From Chloroflexota bacterium (lineage in GTDB: Bacteria; Chloroflexota; Anaerolineae; Anaerolineales; UBA4823), in NCBI GenBank assembly GCA_012798185.1, contig JAAZNS010000144.1, positions 1 to 8,459 of the forward strand: a stretch of DNA of 8,459 bases, written 5' to 3'. A program made the translations under genes and the position numbers. Positions within the stretch are counted from its first letter, which is position 1. Every line of letters starts with the position of its first letter. This document shows, one piece after another, positions 1 through 6,434 of the stretch. The notes under the pieces are model-generated. The model was given only the letters and a program-made list of their open reading frames with translations. It made no database searches and was not told the DNA's origin.

Positions 1-2
1 AA

Positions 3-1094
3 TACTGGGTTGGCTTTAACCTGGTTAAAGGCATTGGGGCTGCTCGTCTGCGTCTCTTATTGGAAGCTTTTGGAGATATCGAGGCTGCCTGGCAGGCTTC
101 TCCATCGGCTCTCCGTGAAGCGGGAATAAGCGCCAAATTGGTAGAAACAATTTGCCAGGTTCGAAATTCCATCGATCTTTCGAAAGTTTGGGAGCGGTTG
201 GCTGATCAGGATATTCAAGTAATAACCTGGGAAGATAAAACATATCCCCGCCGTCTTCGTGAGATCGATCAACCGCCGCCAGTATTATACGTACGCGGCG
301 AACTTATATTGGAGGATGAATGGGCGGTGGCTGTGGTTGGCACCCGCCGAGTAACAGCTTATGGAAGGCAGGTGGCTGAGCAGGTTGCTTCTACCCTAGC
401 CCAAAGCGGGGTAACCGTGGTCAGCGGTTTGGCACATGGCGTGGATGCTATTGCCCATCAGGCAGCTATCGATGTTGGCGGGCGTACACTAGCAGTGCTT
501 GGTTGTGGAATAGACCGTATCTACCCTCCCGATCATCGCCGCCTCGCTGAGAGGTTGCTGGCGCATGGCGCTTTATTGAGCGATTATGCTCCCGGAACAC
601 CGCCCGAAGCAGTTAATTTTCCTCCCCGCAACCGCATTATCTCCGGATTATCGATGGCAGTGGTTGTGATTGAAGCTGGTGACCGCAGCGGAGCGCTCAT
701 TACGGCACAATTTGCCGCAAATCAGGGACGTGAAGTTTTTGCCGTACCAGGCAATATCAATGCCCCCCAGAGCGCTGGTGCCAATCGCTTGATCCAACAG
801 GGTGCTCATCCGCTTTTGGATATCCGCGATCTGCTGGATAGTTTGGATTTGGATTTAGTGATCGAACAGAAAAATGCACGGAAAGCATTACCAGCAGATA
901 TGTTGGAAGCAAAATTACTAACCCTGCTTGGTCAACAACCAATGCACGTGGATGAGCTTCGAAATCATGCTGAGATACCAATCGAAAAAATAACAGCCGC
1001 TTTAACCATAATGGAATTGAAAGGTTTGGTTCGTCAAGTTGGCGGTATGCAATATATAGCAGTTCATGAAACTCCTGGTATATACCGGGTATAA
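3..1094 (+). CDS. dprA: DNA-processing protein DprA (Smf), 5' end cut by the window
   Basis: DprA binds single-stranded DNA entering during natural transformation and loads RecA on it; it is also widespread in bacteria not known to be transformable. The frame is open from base 3, and the codons before the TTG at 60 encode YWVGFNLVKGIGAARL, which matches the usual DprA N-terminal helix-hairpin-helix region. The true start is therefore upstream of the window and TTG 60 is internal. The Rossmann-like core follows: VAVVGTRR with YG shortly after (about 325-365), SGLAHGVDAIAH (about 424-460), LGCGIDRIYP, then PPRNRIISGLS and GDRSGALITA, and finally the PGNINAPQSAGANRLI signature. The last 70 or so residues (KLLTLL...VDEL...ITAALTIMELKGLV) form a winged-helix C-terminal domain, present in many but not all DprA proteins. 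With 363 codons visible, only a short N-terminal piece should be missing. manC begins 15 bases after the stop, suggesting an operon. Confidence 0.95.
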   Translation, partial: YWVGFNLVKGIGAARLRLLLEAFGDIEAAWQASPSALREAGISAKLVETICQVRNSIDLSKVWERLADQDIQVITWEDKTYPRRLREIDQPPPVLYVRGELILEDEWAVAVVGTRRVTAYGRQVAEQVASTLAQSGVTVVSGLAHGVDAIAHQAAIDVGGRTLAVLGCGIDRIYPPDHRRLAERLLAHGALLSDYAPGTPPEAVNFPPRNRIISGLSMAVVVIEAGDRSGALITAQFAANQGREVFAVPGNINAPQSAGANRLIQQGAHPLLDIRDLLDSLDLDLVIEQKNARKALPADMLEAKLLTLLGQQPMHVDELRNHAEIPIEKITAALTIMELKGLVRQVGGMQYIAVHETPGIYRV

Positions 1095-1109
1095 AAAGGG
1101 AACGAGAAA

Positions 1110-2201
1110 ATGTTAGAGCATTATTATGCTGTAATTATGGCAGGCGGTGGCGGTACCCGGTTATGGCCGCTCTCTCGGAGGGCACGTCCAAAGCAAATGC
1201 TGCGTTTAATCGATCACCGCAGCCTGTTTCAAACCAGCGTCGAACGGTTGGAAGGGGTTTTCCCTCTGGAGCGGATATTTATTGTTACGGTAAAAGAGCA
1301 AGCTTTGGAATTAAAGAAGCAATGCCCAAAAATACCGGTCGATAATTTTATAATCGAGCCCAGCCCGCGCGGCACTGCTTCGGTGGTGGGATTGGCAGCT
1401 GTTGCACTCAAAAAGCGCGACCCTCAAGCGGTGATGGCGGTATTGACTTCGGATCATTATATCGGCAATGAAGCAGCGTTCCGCCAGTTGTTGGAAGCTG
1501 CCCACGACGTTGCTTTGGATGATTATCTGGTTACCATAGGCATTCAGCCCACTTACCCGGCTACTGGATATGGTTACATTCAGCGGGGGGAAGGTATCGG
1601 TTTTTATCGGGGGGTAGAGGCATGCCGGGTATTGCGTTTTAAAGAAAAACCCGATGAAATCCATGCAAAGGAAATGCTTTCTGCTGGCGATCACACCTGG
1701 AATTCGGGAATGTTTTTCTGGCGCGTGGACACTATCTTGAGGGAATTCAAACAGCAGATGCCTGCCCTGGCATCAACATTAGATGAAATTGCCAGCGTGT
1801 GGAATACCCGTAAATATTCTCAAATTATTCAGCAGCTTTGGCAGGGATTAAAACAAGAAACCATCGATTATGGCATTATGGAAGGCGCCAATCATGTTGC
1901 GGTTATTCCAGCTTCTGGTTTGGAATGGAGTGATGTGGGGACCTGGGATTCGTTGTTCGATGTGCTGCCTTCTGATAATAACGGGAATATTGTTATGGGG
2001 GGCAGGCATCTGGCAATCGATACACGTAAATCGCTGGTCTACGTCAATCAAGAACACCGTCTTATTGTAACTATTGGTGTGGAAGACTTGGTGTTGGTGG
2101 ATACCGGAGATGTGTTGCTGGTATGCCGTAAAGATCAAGCTCAAAAAGTGCGAAACGTGGTCGATGAGTTGAAAAAAACTAATGGGACGACTTATGTATA
2201 G
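1110..2201 (+). CDS. manC: Mannose-1-phosphate guanylyltransferase (GDP-mannose pyrophosphorylase)
   Basis: This enzyme converts mannose 1-phosphate and GTP to GDP-mannose and pyrophosphate, supplying mannose and derived sugars for cell-surface glycans and glycolipids. The 363-residue product opens with the nucleotidyltransferase loop AGGGGTRLWPLSR (residues 11-23) followed by PKQ (27-29), the form typical of mannose rather than glucose enzymes. Other family marks are IEPSPRGTA (82-90), the metal-binding TSDH (113-116), the sugar-binding FKEKP (177-181) and NSGMFFW (198-204), IDYGIME (252-258) and WSDVGTWD (273-280). The remaining roughly 80 residues fit the beta-helix tail of the short form; the phosphomannose isomerase domain of bifunctional ManC/AlgA enzymes is absent. 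The ATG is preceded by a GGGAACGAG ribosome-binding region. It sits between dprA and topA on the same strand. Family assignment is firm; which glycan it serves cannot be told from this window. Confidence 0.93.
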   Translation: MLEHYYAVIMAGGGGTRLWPLSRRARPKQMLRLIDHRSLFQTSVERLEGVFPLERIFIVTVKEQALELKKQCPKIPVDNFIIEPSPRGTASVVGLAAVALKKRDPQAVMAVLTSDHYIGNEAAFRQLLEAAHDVALDDYLVTIGIQPTYPATGYGYIQRGEGIGFYRGVEACRVLRFKEKPDEIHAKEMLSAGDHTWNSGMFFWRVDTILREFKQQMPALASTLDEIASVWNTRKYSQIIQQLWQGLKQETIDYGIMEGANHVAVIPASGLEWSDVGTWDSLFDVLPSDNNGNIVMGGRHLAIDTRKSLVYVNQEHRLIVTIGVEDLVLVDTGDVLLVCRKDQAQKVRNVVDELKKTNGTTYV

Positions 2202-2248
2202 AAAAGAACAATCGGTAAATGAAATGTTATCAAGAATTAACAAACGAT

Positions 2249-2261
2249 TCGTCATTGACGA
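2249..2261. repeat. Short inverted repeat just before the topA ribosome-binding site
   Basis: TCGTCA and TGACGA are perfect inverted copies separated by one T. The repeat directly abuts the Shine-Dalgarno of topA, so a bound protein or a small RNA structure there could affect topA expression. It is only six bases per arm, so chance is a serious alternative. Confidence 0.25.
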
Positions 2262-2267
2262 GGAGGT
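2261..2267 (+). promoter_or_regulatory. Strong Shine-Dalgarno of topA
   Basis: AGGAGGT is almost the full anti-16S complement and lies nine bases before the GTG at 2277. It settles the start of topA so that the N-terminal zinc ribbon is included in the protein, despite the GTG start codon. Confidence 0.85.
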
Positions 2268-2276
2268 TAAATTACT

Positions 2277-4589
2277 GTGGAAGCTTATTGTGTAAAGTGT
2301 AAAACCAAGCGGGAAGTAAAAGACCCGCAAGCAATTTTTATGCAAAGCGGCGCTCCAGCGACGCGTGGTGTTTGTCCTGAATGCGGGACGCGTCTGTTTC
2401 GCATGGGGCGTACCGAAGCCCATGAGGGGCTCGATCCCAATTTAGCAGTTCATCAAAATAAACCCCGTACGGGTAAATTGGTAATCGTCGAATCACCCGC
2501 TAAAGCCCGTACGGTTGGGCGATTTTTGGGAAAGGGATATACAGTTAAAGCATCAGTAGGACATGTCCGCGACCTGCTGCGTTCCCAGCTGTCAGTCGAT
2601 GTGGAAAATGGCTTTAACCCCAAATACCGGGTGCCCAACGAAAAGCGTCCGGTAGTTAAGGAGCTCAAGGCGCTTGCTGAGAGGGCTGAAGAAATCTATC
2701 TGGCGACCGACCCTGACCGGGAAGGCGAAGCAATTGCCTGGCATTTACTGGAGGCAGCGCAGATCAATAAAAAGCTCTCCCGCCGGGTGGTCTTCCATGA
2801 AATTACCGAACCAGCCATCAATGAGGCATTTGCTAATCCGCGTGAAATTAATATGGATCTGGTCGACGCTCAGCAAGCACGCCGGGTTCTAGATCGTTTA
2901 GTAGGGTATAACCTGAGTCCGCTTCTTTGGCGGAAAGTGCGCAGCCGCCTTTCCGCTGGAAGGGTGCAATCGGTAGCCTTACGTTTGATCGTCGAGCGAG
3001 AGCGGGAGATTCAAGCCTTTAATCCAGTTGAGTACTGGTCGATTGCTGCTGAATTCCTGCCAAAAGGGATCAAAGAAACATTTATTGCCAAATTGGTTAA
3101 AGTCGATGAAGAAGAACCAATCTTGGGCAATGAAGAAACTGTTAAACCGGTGCTTGCTGATATGGAAGCAGCCAGCTATATCATCAGCAAGATCAAACGC
3201 GGCGAACGAAAACGCACACCGGCGGCACCATTTACCACCAGCACCATGCAGCAAGAAGCTTCGCGCCGATTGGGTTATACTGCCCGCCGAACAATGGCTT
3301 TAGCGCAGCAATTATATGAGGGCATCGATGTTGGTACAGGCGGCTCGGTGGGTTTGATCACTTATATGCGCACCGATTCGACCAATGTGGCTGAAATGGC
3401 ACAGGAAGAAGCCCGCCAATACATAATCAGCCGCTTTGGAGATTCGTTCCTGCCTCCCAAACCGCCAATTTATAAAACGAAAGTGCGCGGCGCGCAGGAA
3501 GCTCACGAAGCTATCCGCCCTACTTCTGTTATGCGAACGCCCGATTCCATCAAGGAATTCCTAAATCGAGATCAATTCCGTTTATATCAGCTGATCTGGC
3601 AGCGATTTTTGGCTTCGCAAATGGCAGCTGGTATCTTCGATACCTTGTCGGTAGAAGTGACTGGAAAAACCACTGCTCACGAGTATCTGCTGCGTGCCTC
3701 TGGCTCCACGGTTAAATTCCTGGGCTTTTTGGCAGTTTACGAAGAAGCAAAAGACGAAGATAAGGCTGTAGAAGAAGAGGAGGCGCGCATCCCGGCAGGG
3801 ATAAGCGAAGGTCTGCCGCAGCAGCTTAAACAGTTGCTTCCCGAACAACACTTTACTCAGCCGCCGCCCCGGTTTACAGAGGCGACCCTAGTGCGCACTC
3901 TGGAAGAATACGGCATTGGACGTCCTTCAACTTATGCACCAATCTTATCCACGATCCAGGCGCGTGGTTATGTCATACGGGATAATAAACGCCTGACACC
4001 TACGGAAACCGGCATCTTGGTCAACGATATCATCACCGAGCATTTCCCTAATGTGGTGGATACCGGCTTTACTGCTCAAATGGAAGCTGAATTGGATCAA
4101 ATTGCTGCTGGCGAACAGCCTTGGGTGGGGGTGATCAGTGAATTCTACAAACCATTTGCCGAACAGGTTGCGCTTGCCGAGCAGCGTATTCCGGAAATGA
4201 ATACTGGGCCGGAACCTATTGGCAGAATGTGCCCTGATTGTGGAAAGGAACTGGTTATTCGTTATGGCAGATATGGTAAATTCATCAGCTGCAGCGGATT
4301 CCCCGAATGCCGCCATACCGAAGCATGGCTGGAAAAGATCGGCATTACCTGCCCCAAAGATCAGGGAGAAATCGTCGAACGGAAAACACGCAAGGGCAGA
4401 GTATTTTACGGGTGCGCCAATTATCCCGCCTGCGATTTTACCTCCTGGAAACGTCCATTGCCTACGCCTTGTCCACAGTGCGGTGGAATGCTGGTGATTG
4501 CTGATAAAAACAATGCCCAATGTATGAATTGTGAGGAGCGGTATTCGCTGGATTCGGTTACAGTGGATGAATCTGTCGAATCGGCATGA
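2277..4589 (+). CDS. topA: DNA topoisomerase I (type IA) with an N-terminal zinc ribbon
   Basis: TopA relaxes negative supercoils by transient single-strand cleavage. The 770-residue product starts with an extra module of about 60 residues carrying YCVKC (Cys5, Cys8) and CPECG (Cys33, Cys36), which looks like the small zinc-ribbon domain DUF5679. The TOPRIM domain follows: KLVIVESPAKA (67-77, Glu72) and TDPDREGE (144-151; Asp145, Asp147, Glu149). Then come the conserved ARRVLDRLVGY and RLSAGRVQSVALRLI segments, and ITYMRTDST with the catalytic Tyr363. EYGIGRPSTYAPI marks the end of the catalytic core. The C-terminus has three zinc motifs, starting at Cys652, Cys692 and Cys732; in the middle one the expected second cysteine is Asp695 (CPKD). 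The GTG start is chosen from the strong ribosome-binding site nine bases upstream. The gene follows manC after 75 bases with no terminator seen, so it is probably co-transcribed with dprA and manC. Confidence 0.96.
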   Translation: MEAYCVKCKTKREVKDPQAIFMQSGAPATRGVCPECGTRLFRMGRTEAHEGLDPNLAVHQNKPRTGKLVIVESPAKARTVGRFLGKGYTVKASVGHVRDLLRSQLSVDVENGFNPKYRVPNEKRPVVKELKALAERAEEIYLATDPDREGEAIAWHLLEAAQINKKLSRRVVFHEITEPAINEAFANPREINMDLVDAQQARRVLDRLVGYNLSPLLWRKVRSRLSAGRVQSVALRLIVEREREIQAFNPVEYWSIAAEFLPKGIKETFIAKLVKVDEEEPILGNEETVKPVLADMEAASYIISKIKRGERKRTPAAPFTTSTMQQEASRRLGYTARRTMALAQQLYEGIDVGTGGSVGLITYMRTDSTNVAEMAQEEARQYIISRFGDSFLPPKPPIYKTKVRGAQEAHEAIRPTSVMRTPDSIKEFLNRDQFRLYQLIWQRFLASQMAAGIFDTLSVEVTGKTTAHEYLLRASGSTVKFLGFLAVYEEAKDEDKAVEEEEARIPAGISEGLPQQLKQLLPEQHFTQPPPRFTEATLVRTLEEYGIGRPSTYAPILSTIQARGYVIRDNKRLTPTETGILVNDIITEHFPNVVDTGFTAQMEAELDQIAAGEQPWVGVISEFYKPFAEQVALAEQRIPEMNTGPEPIGRMCPDCGKELVIRYGRYGKFISCSGFPECRHTEAWLEKIGITCPKDQGEIVERKTRKGRVFYGCANYPACDFTSWKRPLPTPCPQCGGMLVIADKNNAQCMNCEERYSLDSVTVDESVESA

Positions 4590-4729
4590 TTCTTGCAACG
4601 ATTTATACGATACTTGTTCTGCTGATTGGTTTTAATCAATCAATTGGGACCATTGAACAACTGAATTTGAATGATGATGGAAACCCACTCAATCGGTGTT
4701 GTAAAAAATTGGGCTTTCGTCTAAAATAA
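4586..4729 (+). CDS. Possible 47-residue membrane peptide overlapping the topA stop
   Basis: An ATG at 4586 overlaps the topA TGA in an ATGA arrangement, the classic layout for translational coupling. The frame stays open for 47 codons to TAA at 4727-4729. The first 16 residues, MILATIYTILVLLIGF, are strongly hydrophobic and could form one membrane segment; the rest is polar and ends in a basic stretch with two adjacent cysteines (NRCCKKLGFRLK). Against it: I see no convincing Shine-Dalgarno before it (GAATCGG at best), it resembles no family I recognise, and its end overlaps a candidate -10 box. An open frame of this size can arise by chance. Treat it as a hypothesis. Confidence 0.22.
   Translation: MILATIYTILVLLIGFNQSIGTIEQLNLNDDGNPLNRCCKKLGFRLK
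4699..4727 (+). promoter_or_regulatory. Candidate sigma-70 promoter for the membrane protein gene
   Basis: TTGTAA (4699-4704) and TAAAAT (4722-4727) are separated by 17 bases and match the -35 and -10 consensus at four and five of six positions. Transcription would begin near 4734, about 70 bases before the ATG at 4807. It is the best such pair I found in the 196-base gap after topA. The region is AT-rich, so a chance match is possible. Confidence 0.4.
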
Positions 4730-4754
4730 ATTGACGAATTGAAAATGCCAACGC

Positions 4755-4770
4755 TTGTCAAGTTTGACAA
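4755..4770. promoter_or_regulatory. 16-base palindrome, possible operator
   Basis: TTGTCAAGTTTGACAA consists of two perfect seven-base inverted arms (TTGTCAA, TTGACAA) around a GT centre, in the size range of a site for a dimeric bacterial regulator. It lies between the candidate promoter and the ribosome-binding site of the membrane protein gene, where a bound repressor could block elongation. A further half-site, TTGACGA, lies at 4731-4737. No regulator gene is present in the window, so the binding protein is unknown. An alternative is that TTGACA (4764-4769) is itself a -35 box, but no fitting -10 box follows at the right distance. Confidence 0.4.
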
Positions 4771-4806
4771 AAGATATGCAAAAAGTTGGTCATGGGAGAG
4801 AGAACT

Positions 4807-5856
4807 ATGGATGCTATCCGTGAGCTACTAAAAAGACCCGTTGTGATCGGTGCCGCTGGATTGGTATTGGGTTTATTGATTGGCTGGTTTGTCATCGGCT
4901 GGGGAATCTGGCCGGTACAATGGGTGGATGCAACCCCTGGTCAATTAAGAGCTGACCTAAAGGAAGATTACCTGAGAATGGCAATCGATTCTTATACCGC
5001 CCGTCCAGATGCACTCCTGGCAAAATCCCGCTATGAGGCGTTAGGTGAAGATGCTGATGCCCTTTTACAAAGAATTATGGCGGAGCCCGGAACACAAAAT
5101 CCGGTATTGATCACAGCTTTTAGCGAAGCGGTGAGCGCTTCCATGCTGCCTTCTGCAGAAGTCACGCTTCCAGCTGGTGCTGCCGAAGAGGCCGAAGAAG
5201 GTGAGCTAACTACAACTGAAACCACCAAACCAACCTTGGGTTCACGCATCACAAAGATTCTGGTGCCGCTTATGTGCGTTGTATTAGTGGGGGTTATTAT
5301 CGCCGCGGTTGTGTTTTTGTTCATCCGCAGCCGACGGGGTGGCATTGGCGCCAGTCCTATTGCGGATACTACAACACAACCCGCTATTCATGAAGAAGAA
5401 TGGACTACAGCACCAAAAAATGCCGAAACACCGATGGTGCAGTTCATGGCATCCTATAAATTAGGCGATGATTTATTCGACGACTCATTCAGCATTGATT
5501 CCCCTGCTGGAGAATTCTTGGGGGAGTGCGGGGTGGGTATTTCTGAACCTATTGGAGTGGGCGAACCGAAAAAGGTGACTGCTTTCGAAGCCTGGTTATT
5601 CGATAAAAATGATATTCAAACAGTAACTAAAGTGCTGATGAGCGCCCATGCTTTTTCGGATGACGCCACCCGCCAGCGCCTGGCAACCAAGGGAGAACCC
5701 ATTCTGGCAGAGCCGGGTGTAGAAACGATTTTGGAGACTCAAACTCTGCGCCTGGTAGCCAGGGTGGTGGATATGGGCTATGGCGATGGCGCTATGCCGG
5801 CAGAGAGTTTCTTCGACCGCTTTATCCTGGAACTGGCAGTCTGGTCTAAGATATAA
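4807..5856 (+). CDS. Two-pass membrane protein of unknown function
   Basis: I do not recognise a characterised family. The 349-residue product has a short basic N-terminus (RELLKR), a first membrane segment at about 11-31, then WPVQWVDATPGQLRADLKEDYLRM-type sequence opening a mostly helical section of about 110 residues. An acidic, Thr-rich linker (about 122-145) leads to a second membrane segment (about 151-173), followed by RSRR. By the positive-inside rule, both ends should be cytoplasmic and the 36-148 section outside. The C-terminal part (about 208-349) looks like a compact beta-rich domain, with LGDDLFDDSFSID, GEFLGECGVGISE, VTAFEAWLFDKNDI and LELAVW. The start is taken as ATG 4807 because GGGAGAG (4794-4800) lies six bases before it; TTG 4786 and ATG 4792 are in frame but lack such a site. 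From memory, similar proteins occur as hypotheticals in Anaerolineae; I could not check this. It ends before a strong terminator and seems to be a single-gene unit. Confidence 0.8.
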   Translation: MDAIRELLKRPVVIGAAGLVLGLLIGWFVIGWGIWPVQWVDATPGQLRADLKEDYLRMAIDSYTARPDALLAKSRYEALGEDADALLQRIMAEPGTQNPVLITAFSEAVSASMLPSAEVTLPAGAAEEAEEGELTTTETTKPTLGSRITKILVPLMCVVLVGVIIAAVVFLFIRSRRGGIGASPIADTTTQPAIHEEEWTTAPKNAETPMVQFMASYKLGDDLFDDSFSIDSPAGEFLGECGVGISEPIGVGEPKKVTAFEAWLFDKNDIQTVTKVLMSAHAFSDDATRQRLATKGEPILAEPGVETILETQTLRLVARVVDMGYGDGAMPAESFFDRFILELAVWSKI

Positions 5857-5880
5857 GATTCACAATACTATCACCAATCC

Positions 5881-5916
5881 ACAGACGAAAGATAATCAGC
5901 TTTCGTCTGTTTTTTT
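5881..5916 (+). terminator. Strong intrinsic terminator between convergent genes
   Basis: ACAGACGAAAG (5881-5891) and CTTTCGTCTGT (5900-5910) form a perfect 11-base-pair stem around an eight-base loop, with a run of seven T (5910-5916) at its 3' end. It ends transcription of the membrane protein gene 25 bases after its stop. On the - strand the hairpin forms too but no T run follows it, so it should be much weaker for greA, whose stop lies six bases beyond the T run. Confidence 0.92.
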
Positions 5917-5921
5917 AATAG

Positions 5922-6389
5922 TCACTCGATTTTTAAAATCTTTACTATGATTTTTCCCCCAGGTGTCTGCGCTTCGACGATTTCTCCGACCTTATGACCA
6001 ATTAAAGCTTTGCCAATTGGTGATTCGTTCGATATTTTACCATTGCGGGGATCAGCTTCCTGAGCGCCAACCACATGATAAACTTCCGGTGGATAATCTT
6101 CCTCCTGGATAGTCACGTGAACACCCACCTGAACTACATCCGTGCAGCCGTTTGTCCCTTCGACGATTACGGCGTTTTTTAACAAGTATTCCAACTGTTG
6201 GATACGCCCTTCCAAAAAGCCCTGATCTTCTTTAGCTTTATGGTAATCTGCATTTTCCGATAAATCTCCCTGGGAAACGGCTGCGCGCAGCCGCTCCGCC
6301 AATTCCTGACGGGCAGGTCCTTTGAGATGTTGAAGTTCTTCGCGCAGGCGGGCAGCGCCTTCGGCAGTCAGGTATGGTTGGTCAGACAT
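5922..6389 (-). CDS. greA: Transcription elongation factor GreA
   Basis: GreA enters the RNA polymerase secondary channel and stimulates cleavage of backtracked transcripts, rescuing arrested complexes. The 155-residue product has normal length. An N-terminal antiparallel coiled coil (about residues 8-75) carries GDLSENADYHKAKEDQ at its tip; Asp42 and Glu45 correspond to the acidic pair that positions the catalytic magnesium in the Escherichia coli protein. The C-terminal FKBP-like domain (about 83-155) has the family signature SNESPIGKALIGHKVGEIVEAQTPGG. ATG 6389 is supported by GGAGA seven bases upstream. The gene lies 45 bases after dgt on the same strand with no terminator between them, so co-transcription from the promoter near 7661 is likely. 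GreA rather than GreB is favoured by length and by the acidic, not strongly basic, helical tip. Confidence 0.96.
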   Translation of the reverse strand: MSDQPYLTAEGAARLREELQHLKGPARQELAERLRAAVSQGDLSENADYHKAKEDQGFLEGRIQQLEYLLKNAVIVEGTNGCTDVVQVGVHVTIQEEDYPPEVYHVVGAQEADPRNGKISNESPIGKALIGHKVGEIVEAQTPGGKIIVKILKIE

Positions 6390-6434
6390 TAAATTTCTCC
6401 GATTTTAATAAATATGTTTCAATAGTATTAATTT

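Noticed and set aside
60..62. TTG at 60 as the start of dprA
   Set aside because: The frame is open back to base 3 and encodes conserved DprA sequence before this codon.
1848..2423. Open frame of 191 codons antisense to manC and the start of topA
   Set aside because: It spans two firmly identified genes and has low-complexity, unfamiliar sequence; a shadow of the real genes.
3945..4598. Long open frame (217 codons) antisense to the end of topA
   Set aside because: It mirrors topA codon structure, has no recognisable domain, and topA is secure on the other strand.
4623..4642. TGATTG...CAATCA hairpin after topA as a terminator
   Set aside because: Only six AT-rich pairs and no T run follows; too weak to call.
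4671..4724. 17-codon ORF beginning with three ATG codons
   Set aside because: No ribosome-binding site and too short to distinguish from chance.
4786..4794. TTG 4786 or ATG 4792 as start of the membrane protein
   Set aside because: Neither has a ribosome-binding site; GGGAGAG sits correctly for ATG 4807 and would lie inside the coding region otherwise.
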